DNA from: Prevotella sp.
GTDB lineage: Bacteria > Bacteroidota > Bacteroidia > Bacteroidales > Bacteroidaceae
DNA: 33,388 nucleotides
Assembly: GCA_017474515.1 (NCBI GenBank)
Contig: JAFVHN010000046.1
Coordinates: 1-33,388, forward strand
Reading direction: 5' to 3'
The notes under the pieces were generated by a model. That model saw only the letters and a list, made by a program, of their open reading frames with translations. It ran no database searches and was not told where the DNA came from. The position numbers and the translations under genes are program-made. Positions within the stretch are counted from its first letter, which is position 1; every line of letters begins with the position of its first letter. Below, piece after piece: positions 17,225 through 25,664 of this stretch.

Positions 17225-20200
17225 ATGAAGCAAACAAAATCAAGACTGATGATCATGCTCCTGTTCCTGATGAGCGTGTCGCTGGCCTTTGCCCAGCACG
17301 CGGTGACGGGGACGGTGACCGACGGCTCTGGCGAGCCCGTCATCGGCGCGAGCGTGATGGTGAAAGGCTCCACAGCGGGCACGGTGACCGACCTCGACGG
17401 CCGTTTCACCATTCCCAATGCCCCTGCCTCCGGCACCTTGGTGGTGTCGTATGTGGGCTACCGCACACAGACCATTTCCCTTGACGGCCGTAGCTCGGTG
17501 AGCGTGACGCTGGAAGAGGACAAGCAACTGCTCGACGAAGTGGTGGTTGTGGGTTACGGTGTGCAACGCAAGAGCGACGTCACCGGCGCCTTGTCGCGCG
17601 TGGGCGAGAAAGAGCTGAGCTCGAAGCCCGTGAACAATGCCTTTGAGGCCCTGCAGGGCCGCGCCGCCGGTGTCGATATCACCACCAGCGAGCGCCCAGG
17701 CACCATTGGCAGCATTGCCATCCGCGGCCAGCGCTCCATCTCCGCCAGCAGATCTCCCCTCTACGTGGTTGACGGCGTGCCCCTGCAGGCCGGAGGCATT
17801 GAGACGCTGAACCCCCGCGACATAGAGTCGGTGGACATCCTGAAAGATGCCTCCTCGACAGCCATCTACGGTAGCCGCGGCGCCAACGGCGTAGTGCTGG
17901 TGACCACCAAGCACGGTCAGGAAGGAAAGATGCAGCTGAGCTACAACGGCTCTTATACATTCCAGAAAATTGTTGACAAGAGTCCCGCTATGAGCGCCAG
18001 CGACTACATCACTTGGCGCCGTTGGGCAAAATATTATCAGAGTCCCGACAAGTACACACCCGGCGACCAGCCCGTGCAAGCTCAGGACAAGGAATTCTTC
18101 GACGGCGACGAAACGGCGTGGAACAACGTGCTGAAGGGCTGGGCCGGCGGCAGTTGGGACGGCTCCAAGGTCACCGACACCGACTGGACGGACTTCGTGA
18201 CTCGCACCGGCGTCACCCAGGAGCACTCCATCAGCGCCCGCGGCGGCACGAAGAACCTTTCCGGTTTCGTGTCGTTCGGTTACCTAAATAATAAAGGTAC
18301 GCAAAAAGGCCAGGGCTACGAGCGCTACAATTTCACCGCCTCTGCCGACGTGAAGGGCACCAACTGGCTGAAGGCCGGCGGCTCCTTCACCGGCTCCTAT
18401 AGCGTTCAGAAGTACGGCTACTCGAAAGCCTACGGCACCAGCAGCGGCCCCACCGACCTCTATGGTGCGGCCAAGGCCATCCTGCGCTACACGCTGCCCT
18501 ACGACGAGAAAGGTGACATCATCGGCCAGCCCGGCGGCTCCTCCACCAACACCTACTCGGTGATTGACGAGTGGACGAAATCAACCGACAATCGCGAGAA
18601 CTTCCGCTTGCTGGGCAGCTTCTATGCATTGGTTGATTTCGGACAGATAGTGGAAGGGCTTGAAGGACTGCAGTGGAAGACTCAGTTCGGCCCCGACTTC
18701 CGCTACTATCGCAACGGCAACTTCCTCGATGCCAGCTCCATCAGCCGTGCCGGCGGCAACAATACCGTGAGCCGCGGCGACGGCCGCCAGCTGGCCTGGA
18801 CGCTCGACAACATGCTTCTTTTCAACAGGGACTTCGGCCTGCACACGCTGGGCCTGACCCTTTTGCAGAGTGCCTCGAAGACAAGCACCGAGACGAGCAG
18901 CATCAGTGAGGAGAAAGTGCCCATTCCTTCGTTCCTCTGGAACAACCTGGGCGCCGTTGACGTCACCGACACACAGTACAAGGTGGGCATTGGCTCAGGA
19001 CTTTCCGAGAGTGCACTGTCGTCATATATGGCCCGCGTGAACTACGCCTTCATGGACCGCTACCTGCTCACCGCCTCGGCCCGCTGGGACGGTGCTTCGG
19101 TGCTGGCAGAAGGCAAGAAATGGGACTTCTTCCCCTCGATGGCCCTCGGATGGCGCATGGAGCAGGAAGACTTCCTGAAAGACGTGAACTGGCTTGACCA
19201 GTTAAAGATGCGCTTCGGTGTGGGTGTCACCGGCAACTCGGCCGTCAACCCTTACGGCACCCTGGGCGTCATCAGCTCCTACTGGATGCCATTCAGCACA
19301 GGCAACTCGCAGATTCTCGTTACCAACGAGCCCTACTATTCCTCGGGCTCCAATCAGATGCCCAACAAGAACCTGGGCTGGGAGAAGACTACACAGTGGA
19401 ACATCGGTATCGACTTCAGCTTCCTGAAAGGGCGCGTGGGCGGCACCATCGACCTCTACACTTCACGCACCAACGACCTGATTCTTGACATGTCGATACC
19501 TTCGCTTTCGGGTTATCCCTCCATGAAAACCAACATCGGTAAGACCAAGAACAAGGGTATAGAAGTTACGTTGAATACCATTCCCGTGATGACCGGCGAC
19601 TTCACCTGGACCTCGAATCTGAACTTCGCATGGCAGAAAGATGAAATCGTGGAGTTGGCCAACGGCAAGCAAGACGACTTCAACAACGCGTGGTTCATCG
19701 GCGAAAGCATCAGTGTCTATTACGGCTACGACAACGCCGGCCTGTGGCAGGAAAGCGATGCCGCCGAGATGGCGAAGTTCAACGAGAACGGTGAGAAATT
19801 CACCCCCGGTAGTGTGAGACCTGTTGACCAAAACGGCGACTACAAAATCAATGCCGACGACCGCGTGGTGCTGGGCAACCGCAACCCGCGACTGACGGCA
19901 GGATGGAGCAACACCATCTCGTGGAAAGGCTTTGAGCTCATGATCGACCTGCAGGGACGCTTCAAGTACATGATCAGCACGGGCGGCGAAGGACAGCTCG
20001 GCATGTACCAGCAGCGCGAAATCAGCTACTGGACACCCAACAACACGGGAGCCGATTGGCAGAAGCCTGTTTACAACCAGTCGGGCGGCGACCCCTATTC
20101 CGGATTGCTCGGATTCATGGACGCCTCGTTCATCAAGGTGCGCAACCTCTCACTGGCCTACAACTTCGACAAGAAGATGCTGAAATCCATCGGCATCAAC

Positions 20201-20329
20201 GGGCTGAAACTCTATGTGCAGGGCCGGAACCTCGGCATGCTCTACTCATCGGTGGACTTCATGGACCTCGATACTGGTCGCACATACTTCAACCGCGGCA
20301 TCACTGCCGGCGTCACGGTGGATTTCTAA
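17225..20329 (+). CDS. SusC/RagA-family TonB-dependent outer-membrane transporter
   Basis: Imports bound glycan or peptide fragments across the outer membrane with energy from TonB, together with the SusD-like partner downstream. The signal peptide ends SLAFA-Q (residue 24). A carboxypeptidase-regulatory-like beta domain (about 27-102) and the SusC-type segment LLDEVVVVGYG precede the plug, with SPLYVVDGVP and DIESVDILKDASSTAIYGSR. The barrel fills the rest and ends in phenylalanine (GVTVDF). At 1034 aa it is full length with no frameshift. No sigma-factor-interacting STN domain is present. susD follows after 36 nt. No glycoside hydrolase, lyase or protease gene is adjacent, so the ligand cannot be inferred. 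Confidence 0.97.
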   Translation: MKQTKSRLMIMLLFLMSVSLAFAQHAVTGTVTDGSGEPVIGASVMVKGSTAGTVTDLDGRFTIPNAPASGTLVVSYVGYRTQTISLDGRSSVSVTLEEDKQLLDEVVVVGYGVQRKSDVTGALSRVGEKELSSKPVNNAFEALQGRAAGVDITTSERPGTIGSIAIRGQRSISASRSPLYVVDGVPLQAGGIETLNPRDIESVDILKDASSTAIYGSRGANGVVLVTTKHGQEGKMQLSYNGSYTFQKIVDKSPAMSASDYITWRRWAKYYQSPDKYTPGDQPVQAQDKEFFDGDETAWNNVLKGWAGGSWDGSKVTDTDWTDFVTRTGVTQEHSISARGGTKNLSGFVSFGYLNNKGTQKGQGYERYNFTASADVKGTNWLKAGGSFTGSYSVQKYGYSKAYGTSSGPTDLYGAAKAILRYTLPYDEKGDIIGQPGGSSTNTYSVIDEWTKSTDNRENFRLLGSFYALVDFGQIVEGLEGLQWKTQFGPDFRYYRNGNFLDASSISRAGGNNTVSRGDGRQLAWTLDNMLLFNRDFGLHTLGLTLLQSASKTSTETSSISEEKVPIPSFLWNNLGAVDVTDTQYKVGIGSGLSESALSSYMARVNYAFMDRYLLTASARWDGASVLAEGKKWDFFPSMALGWRMEQEDFLKDVNWLDQLKMRFGVGVTGNSAVNPYGTLGVISSYWMPFSTGNSQILVTNEPYYSSGSNQMPNKNLGWEKTTQWNIGIDFSFLKGRVGGTIDLYTSRTNDLILDMSIPSLSGYPSMKTNIGKTKNKGIEVTLNTIPVMTGDFTWTSNLNFAWQKDEIVELANGKQDDFNNAWFIGESISVYYGYDNAGLWQESDAAEMAKFNENGEKFTPGSVRPVDQNGDYKINADDRVVLGNRNPRLTAGWSNTISWKGFELMIDLQGRFKYMISTGGEGQLGMYQQREISYWTPNNTGADWQKPVYNQSGGDPYSGLLGFMDASFIKVRNLSLAYNFDKKMLKSIGINGLKLYVQGRNLGMLYSSVDFMDLDTGRTYFNRGITAGVTVDF

Positions 20330-20365
20330 TTATTGCTTAATCACCCATTAAAGAAACATACGAAC

Positions 20366-22501
20366 ATGAAATATCTGAATAGCAAAACACTCTGCGGTGC
20401 ATTGATGTCGCTCACCCTCCTGGGCACTACCTCGTGCGGCGACGACTTCCTGAACGAAAACGCCGGGCACCTATATACCGATGCACTGCTGGAAGACGAG
20501 ACGGGAGCACTGAAGATGGCTGCCGGACTCTATGGCAACATTCGATGGCACTTCGGCTATGAGTGGGCATACGGCATTACGCTCTATGGCTGCGACGAGT
20601 TCACCAACGGCGCCGACCTTACCTCCGAATGCTGGAACACCTACGACAACCGCCTGGGACCGCAGGACTGCACAACGGCACTGGGAGCCGCCAACAAGAA
20701 CTGTCCGGCCGTGTCGGCACTCTGGGACCAGATGTACTACGGCATCTCCACGGCCAACCTCATTATCAGCAAGGCTGAGAACGTGAAGAACGAAGACAGC
20801 CGCAACAAGGCACTCGGCGAGGCATACTTCCTGCGTGGATACAACTACTACCGCCTGTTCTGCCAGTACGGCGCCGTGGTGCTGGAAACGGAGCCTGCCA
20901 ACGGCACGGTGAAGAAGAACTACACCCGCGCCACCGAGGATGAGACGCTCGGTCTCGTCATCTCCGACTTTGAAAATGCCTACAACATGCTGCCCAAGAC
21001 CAAATGGCGCGGCAACGGCACATGGACACGCTACACCGCCGCTCACTTCCTGGCAAAGGCACTGCTCTACCGCCAGTCGGAGCGCTGCGCATCGTGGGCT
21101 TCCAAGTACGACAAGGCTACCGACCTCAACCGCGTCATCTCCCTCTGCGACGAGGTGATAGCCGCTTGCCCGCTGGCTGCCGACTACTGGGACCTCTACG
21201 CCAAATGGACGGGAGTGGACTGCAAAAACGAAGAGCTCTCTGAAATCCTCATGGCTGCTGAGCACAACGAGGACAACACCACCCAGGGACGGTTCGGAAA
21301 CCGCACCTATAACTACTTCGACCCGCAGTTCTCCAACTTCTCCGGAGGATGGGTGCAGCGCGGACAATACATCGGCGGCATGGACTTCCAGCGTTGCCGT
21401 CCCACCGAATACACCTACTCGGTGTTCGACAATGTGAACGATGCCCGCATGTGGAAGACCTTCAAGACCGTCTATGGACTGAACAATGCCGCAAAGAGCG
21501 ATGCCGACGTGGTGGCCACCAACGGCATACAGCCCGACCAGGTGCCCGACCTCGGAGACGAGGGCATTATCTTCATCCTCAACAAGAAGAGCGACACACG
21601 CTTCGACGGCAACCCCTACGGCACCTTCGGCCGCGGCGGCGACGCCCACAGCTTTGTCAACCCCCGCACCGGCAAGTGGGTGCCCAACGCCTTTGTGACC
21701 TTCCAGGACGGCAAGTATGTGCTCAACACCTACACCGGCAACCCCTCCACATCGAACGTCTTCTGCGGCATCAACAAGACCGCCGACGGATCGCGCACGG
21801 GTGAGAAGGGCGATGCCCACCGCGACGTCATCATGGCACGCACCGGCGAGACCTATCTCGTGAAGGCAGAGGCTCAGGTGCGCCTGGGCAACTACCAGGA
21901 TGCCATCAACACCGTCAACGTGCTGCGCGCCCGAGCCCAGTGGAAGAACGGCGAGAACCGCAGCTACTACACCGACGGCTCCATGGCCTTCCTGAAGGCT
22001 GATGGCGGCGATGCCGACAACAGCACGGCCAATGCCACCTCGGTGAAGAAGAACAAGGACAAGGCCGGAAACGTGCTCTCCAACACGCAGGCCTACTACG
22101 CCTCGATGACCCATACCAACACCTACTACCTCTCAACGGGCATCGAAGAGACCACGGCAGCCTCCGACCTGCAGATAAAGAGCTATTCTCAGCTGCCCGC
22201 CGAAGACGAGGCTGTGCTGGCCGCCATCGGTGCCAGCGGCGACTACGACCGCATGCTCAACTTCATCTTTAATGAGCGCACCCGCGAGTTGCTCGGTGAG
22301 TGGAACCGCTGGGACGAGCTGGCTCGTACAGGGCTCCTCGTTAAGCGTGCCAAGGCATTCAACCCCGAGGCTGCACCCAACGTGCAGGATCGCCACAACT
22401 ACCGTCCCATACCGCAGAAGTTCATCGACACCCTGCAGGGTGATGACGGCAACAACCTCAGCGATGCCGAAAAGAAAGCATGGCAGAACCCAGGTTACTA
22501 A
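20366..22501 (+). CDS. SusD/RagB-family outer-membrane lipoprotein
   Basis: Surface lipoprotein that forms the lid of the SusC channel and captures ligand. The signal peptide MKYLNSKTLCGALMSLTLLG ends in a lipobox with Cys24 (TTSC) followed by GDDFLNE, typical of the family. I chose the ATG at 20366 because it begins that signal sequence, although the frame is open from 20333. TPR-like segments such as GEAYFLRGYNYYRLFCQYG and the C-terminal RTRELLGEWNRWDELARTG are SusD signatures. At 711 aa it is longer than most SusD proteins (usually about 500-600). It is paired with susC and followed directly by a strong terminator, so this is a two-gene operon. Confidence 0.96.
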   Translation: MKYLNSKTLCGALMSLTLLGTTSCGDDFLNENAGHLYTDALLEDETGALKMAAGLYGNIRWHFGYEWAYGITLYGCDEFTNGADLTSECWNTYDNRLGPQDCTTALGAANKNCPAVSALWDQMYYGISTANLIISKAENVKNEDSRNKALGEAYFLRGYNYYRLFCQYGAVVLETEPANGTVKKNYTRATEDETLGLVISDFENAYNMLPKTKWRGNGTWTRYTAAHFLAKALLYRQSERCASWASKYDKATDLNRVISLCDEVIAACPLAADYWDLYAKWTGVDCKNEELSEILMAAEHNEDNTTQGRFGNRTYNYFDPQFSNFSGGWVQRGQYIGGMDFQRCRPTEYTYSVFDNVNDARMWKTFKTVYGLNNAAKSDADVVATNGIQPDQVPDLGDEGIIFILNKKSDTRFDGNPYGTFGRGGDAHSFVNPRTGKWVPNAFVTFQDGKYVLNTYTGNPSTSNVFCGINKTADGSRTGEKGDAHRDVIMARTGETYLVKAEAQVRLGNYQDAINTVNVLRARAQWKNGENRSYYTDGSMAFLKADGGDADNSTANATSVKKNKDKAGNVLSNTQAYYASMTHTNTYYLSTGIEETTAASDLQIKSYSQLPAEDEAVLAAIGASGDYDRMLNFIFNERTRELLGEWNRWDELARTGLLVKRAKAFNPEAAPNVQDRHNYRPIPQKFIDTLQGDDGNNLSDAEKKAWQNPGY

Positions 22502-22534
22502 ATAAAAAAGCCCCCAATCGGGGGCTTTTTTATT
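22501..22534 (+). terminator. Strong intrinsic terminator after susD
   Basis: A perfect 15-bp stem (22501-22515 with 22520-22534) contains CCCCC/GGGGG and closes a 4-nt AATC loop; the right arm includes a TTTTTT run. It starts at the last base of the susD stop codon. Confidence 0.95.
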
Positions 22535-22535
22535 T

Positions 22536-22704
22536 GAGTTATGAGTTATGAATGATGAGTTATGAATGATGAGTTTGAGTTATGAATTATGAATGATGAG
22601 TTTGAGTTATGAATTATGAATGATGAGTTATGAGTTATGAATGATGAGTTATGAGTTATGAATGATGAGTTTGAGTTATCAATGATGTTTGATGAGTTTT
22701 GAGT
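22536..22704. repeat. Imperfect tandem repeats of GAGTTATGAATGAT type
   Basis: About 170 bp of degenerate units built from GAGTTATGA, GAATTATGA and GAATGATGA. Similar units in the opposite sense occur near 95-120. It is non-coding, low-complexity spacer. Confidence 0.8.
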
Positions 22705-22772
22705 TGATATTCACCTTTCGCTTGTTCAAAAACTAATACCATTTTTCTTTATTTAAGACGGATAACTACATA

Positions 22773-23005
22773 GGGAAAAATTGGTAAAAAAAATTGACAA
22801 AATAGGCTGTTTTTGTATTGCTTTTGTAAGTTATTGAATATCAAGGATTAGGATTTTGTTTCAAGTTTGACCGCAAATTTCGGGGAGAGATTTGGCAGTT
22901 TGAGGGGAGAGAATTGGCAAATCTCTCCCCGAAATTTGCGGTCAAACCTCCCGAGGTTACCAAAAATCTTTGAAAAATCTTGACAAAAGGGCGCTACGCT
23001 AAATG
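22773..23005 (-). repeat. Dispersed hairpin element, copy 3 (flanks inverted)
   Basis: This is the best-preserved core: 30-bp perfect arms (22865-22894 and 22918-22947) around a 23-nt loop (22895-22917). Both flanks match copy 2 only as reverse complement (for example TTGAAAAATCTTGACAAAAG on the right and TTGACAAAATAGGCTG on the left), while the loop reads in the same direction as in copies 1 and 2. The right edge shares GCGC..CGCTAAATG with copy 2. It lies between the susD terminator and the minus-strand AraC gene. Confidence 0.88.
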
Positions 23006-23193
23006 AAAAAAATAAAGTTGGAAGCTATACCTTTTAATAAGTAAGTGAACAAAAATAATTGTAAGTGTTTTCTAAAACGAATTATCCTCATTGCTTTTTA
23101 ATTTTCCACTAATTATCTTCAATATTAAAGGGACAAAGAATTAAGACAAATTCGTTTCAATATAATAAGATAATAATGTTTTACCACTTAGTA
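23006..23193. other. AT-rich spacer after the AraC gene
   Basis: Holds no gene or clear structured site that I can see. It is very AT-rich and lies between the hairpin element and the 3' end of the AraC-family gene. Confidence 0.5.
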
Positions 23194-24060
23194 TTATAGC
23201 TTGCAACCGAAATTCTTTCTCTCCCTATATTGTTGTGGCGTTACCCCGGCATTTTTCTTAAACAACCTGTTGAAATAGGAGCTGTCGCCGAAGCCGAGGG
23301 CCGTGGCGATGGTTTTCACGGCTTGGTCGGTGGTGAGGAGCATCAGCTCGGCGCGTTCCAGCTTGCGCTTGGTGATAAACACGTTCGGCGTCATCCCCAT
23401 CTCGCGTTTGAACACCCTGATGAAGTGGTCTTTCGACATGCACGCCCTGTCGGCCAGCTCGTCGATGCCCAGCGGTTGCCCCATGTTTTTCCGGATGAAC
23501 GCCAGTGTGTGGTAGATGCGCTCATCCTGCACCGACACTTTCGGCATGGCCTGTTTCAGGAACCTTGACAACAGGATGAGCACGATGCCCCTCGTTTCCA
23601 CCCTGTCGCTTAGCGTGTATTGCCATGCCTCTTCCGTGTCGTCCGATGGCGTACCGTCGGAGATATCGTAGAGCGGTTCCGTATTGTTGTGTACGGGGTT
23701 GATTTGGCCTGTCCGCTCTATCAGCTCAACGTCGGTGGCGCCGGCCTTCACCGTCAGCGGGAAGTCCCATTCGTCGAAGAGGTCGCTGTCGCCTTGTTGC
23801 TCCTCGCAAAAATGGATGTAGGAGAAAGAGAACGGGGAGAGGGCCTCCACACAGTGCATGGTGAATGGCGGTATGAGATACAAGTGACCAGGCTTCAGTG
23901 TATAGGTGCCCCGGGGCATTGTCACCCTGGCCTCACCGTGGGCCACATATCCGAGGCGCGAGAAAGGACTATAGACATTCTTCCTTTGCCAGCCGCCGTC
24001 GCGGTGACAACGGCCCACGCTGAGCGGGAGAAGGTGCAGTTGGTCGGCAGATATCTTCAT
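23194..24060 (-). CDS. AraC-family transcriptional regulator
   Basis: A 288-aa protein with an N-terminal cupin-like sensor region ([24 protein letters not shown], about 45-80) and a C-terminal pair of helix-turn-helix motifs (from about residue 185: [21 protein letters not shown] and [20 protein letters not shown], then GVTPQQYRE). It probably binds a sugar or related small molecule. The ATG at 24060 begins MKISADQ and follows a -7 box; the open frame above it is not needed. It ends toward the susCD operon, so regulation of that operon is possible but unsupported. It is divergent from trmD with a 163-bp shared promoter region. Confidence 0.93.
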   Translation of the reverse strand: MKISADQLHLLPLSVGRCHRDGGWQRKNVYSPFSRLGYVAHGEARVTMPRGTYTLKPGHLYLIPPFTMHCVEALSPFSFSYIHFCEEQQGDSDLFDEWDFPLTVKAGATDVELIERTGQINPVHNNTEPLYDISDGTPSDDTEEAWQYTLSDRVETRGIVLILLSRFLKQAMPKVSVQDERIYHTLAFIRKNMGQPLGIDELADRACMSKDHFIRVFKREMGMTPNVFITKRKLERAELMLLTTDQAVKTIATALGFGDSSYFNRLFKKNAGVTPQQYRERKNFGCKL

Positions 24061-24083
24061 GTCACGTCGTTTGTTTGCGGGTG

Positions 24084-24091
24084 CAAAATTA
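24084..24091 (-). promoter_or_regulatory. Bacteroidota-type -7 box for the AraC gene
   Basis: On the minus strand this reads TAATTTTG (TAnnTTTG), 23 nt before the chosen ATG. Confidence 0.6.
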
Positions 24092-24210
24092 GACAAAATT
24101 TCAAGAATATTTGCCAGTGGTGTTAATATTTTTCATTTCTTTTCTGCGTTAATAATTCATAACTCTCAACTTATACCCCTAAAAAAGTATTTATTTCAAA
24201 AAAAAATACG

Positions 24211-24218
24211 TACTTTTG
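24211..24218 (+). promoter_or_regulatory. Bacteroidota-type -7 box for trmD
   Basis: TACTTTTG matches TAnnTTTG only 5 nt before the trmD ATG, implying a very short or absent 5' leader. It also argues against any start codon upstream of 24224. Confidence 0.6.
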
Positions 24219-24223
24219 CATCT

Positions 24224-24913
24224 ATGATGAGAATAGACATTATAACGGTGTTGCCCGAAATGATTGAGGGCTTTGTGCACGAGTCCATCCTCGCCAGGGC
24301 CGAGAAGAAGGGCCTGGCCGAGATACGGCTTCACAATCTTCGCGACTATACGCTCGACAAATGGCGGCGCGTTGACGACTATCCCTACGGTGGTTTTGCG
24401 GGCATGGTGATGCAAATAGAGCCTATCGACCGCTGTATCAGCGCGTTGAAGGCAGAGCGCGACTATGACGAGGTGATATTCACTTCCCCCGACGGTGAGC
24501 GCTTCACGCAACATGTGGCCAACGAGTTGTCGCTGCTCCAGAACATCATCGTGCTCTGCGGACACTATAAGGGCATCGACCAGCGCATCAGGGACCACCT
24601 TGTCACCCGTGAGATTTCCGTGGGCGACTATGTGCTCACCGGTGGGGAACTGGCGGCGGCCATCATTGCCGATGCCGTGGTGAGGGTCATACCCGGCGTG
24701 GTGGGCGACGAGCAGAGCGCCTTGTCCGATTGTTTCCAGGACGACCTCCTGGCCGCACCTATCTACACGCGGCCTGCCGAATATAAGGGCTGGCGCGTGC
24801 CCGACATCCTCTTGAGCGGCAACGAGGCGAAGATAAAAGAATGGGAGATGGAGCAGGCCCTTGAGCGCACGCGAAGGCTAAGGCCCGACCTGTTGGAAAA
24901 AATCAAAAAGTGA
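24224..24913 (+). CDS. trmD: tRNA (guanine-N1-)-methyltransferase
   Basis: Methylates G37 next to the anticodon of tRNAs, using S-adenosylmethionine, which prevents frameshifting. A SPOUT trefoil-knot enzyme of 229 aa, normal for TrmD. Key stretches are [12 protein letters not shown] at the N-terminus, [16 protein letters not shown], the knot region [31 protein letters not shown], and [13 protein letters not shown] near the C-terminus. The frame is open for 55 codons upstream of 24224, but that part crosses the AraC and trmD promoters and reads as non-coding. It is followed after 40 nt by a CD225-type gene that may be cotranscribed. Confidence 0.97.
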   Translation: MMRIDIITVLPEMIEGFVHESILARAEKKGLAEIRLHNLRDYTLDKWRRVDDYPYGGFAGMVMQIEPIDRCISALKAERDYDEVIFTSPDGERFTQHVANELSLLQNIIVLCGHYKGIDQRIRDHLVTREISVGDYVLTGGELAAAIIADAVVRVIPGVVGDEQSALSDCFQDDLLAAPIYTRPAEYKGWRVPDILLSGNEAKIKEWEMEQALERTRRLRPDLLEKIKK

Positions 24914-24953
24914 ATAACCGAACAATATTGTTCAAGTCTAAAAGAATAGAAAT

Positions 24954-25220
24954 ATGCAACAAAACAACATGATGAAGCCCGACAACAACCTTGTGTTGGC
25001 CATCATTTCCACCGTTTGTTGTTGCCTGCCCATTGGCATCTATGCCATCGTGAAGGCGGCAAAAGTTGATAGCTTGTATAATTCCGGGCAATATGAGGCC
25101 GCTGCTTTCGAGGCTTCGGAGGCAAAGAAATGGAGCATTATTGCCATTTGCGTGGGGGCTGTCATCCAAATTATTTACATAGCCATTTATGGCTTTACGA
25201 TTTTTACACAACTGATGTAA
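24954..25220 (+). CDS. CD225/dispanin-family small membrane protein
   Basis: An 88-aa protein with two membrane segments (about 13-33 and 62-85). It carries the family signature: an N-terminal membrane helix with STVCCCLPIGIYAIVKAAKV, then YNSGQYEAAAFEASEAKKWS leading to the second helix. The eukaryotic members are interferon-induced transmembrane proteins; the role of bacterial members is not established. The DUF2752 gene begins 4 nt after its stop, suggesting a functional pair. Confidence 0.85.
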   Translation: MQQNNMMKPDNNLVLAIISTVCCCLPIGIYAIVKAAKVDSLYNSGQYEAAAFEASEAKKWSIIAICVGAVIQIIYIAIYGFTIFTQLM

Positions 25221-25224
25221 TCAG

Positions 25225-25626
25225 GTGGACCATCGTCACCCGGCATCCCGTCGCTCCCCGGGGCAGGGGAACCTCACAGAAGTCCTTGTCTTGGCGGCTG
25301 TGTTTGTAGCCGCGTGTTTCCTTGTGTCATACGGATGGATGTTCCGGTGCCCGTTCAAATTGCTCACTGGGCTTGATTGTCCGGGGTGTGGCTTCCAACG
25401 GGCGTTGCGGGCCTTGCTGAAAGGCGACATCGTGGGTGCGGCACGCTATAATTTCTTCCTTCTCTATGCCATTCCCTACCTCTTGCTGGTCATTGCCGGA
25501 AAGTATGTGCTGAAGGGCAGGGTGGGGCAGAAGGTAAGACGGTTTGCCGAGCATAGATACACCATTTGGTTTTATGTCGTCAGCTTCCTGGCATGGTTTG
25601 TCGTAAGGAATGTGATGCATATTTAA
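25225..25626 (+). CDS. DUF2752 membrane protein
   Basis: A 133-aa protein with three predicted membrane helices (about 18-37, 68-86, 110-130). The conserved DUF2752 core is visible as CPFKLLTGLDCPGCGFQRALRALLKGD, with a CPxCG motif that could bind metal. The start is uncertain: GTG at 25225 is the first start codon after the upstream stop and retains the first helix, but a later alternative start is possible. It is coupled to the CD225 gene. The function of the family is unknown. Confidence 0.8.
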   Translation: MDHRHPASRRSPGQGNLTEVLVLAAVFVAACFLVSYGWMFRCPFKLLTGLDCPGCGFQRALRALLKGDIVGAARYNFFLLYAIPYLLLVIAGKYVLKGRVGQKVRRFAEHRYTIWFYVVSFLAWFVVRNVMHI

Positions 25627-25664
25627 TGCCTGTTCCGACGCTTGGGAGCGTCCTCATTCCTCAT

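Noticed and set aside
20471-22114. A 547-codon frame antisense to susD
   Set aside because: Composition typical of antisense reading of GC-rich coding DNA. susD on the other strand is unambiguous.
17225-24060. A complete polysaccharide utilisation locus
   Set aside because: Only susC, susD and a separate AraC gene are present. No carbohydrate-active enzyme or hybrid two-component sensor is encoded nearby.
24059-24223. 55-codon upstream extension of trmD
   Set aside because: It crosses both the AraC and trmD promoter boxes, and TrmD proteins begin at MRIDI; the ATG at 24224 is the real start.
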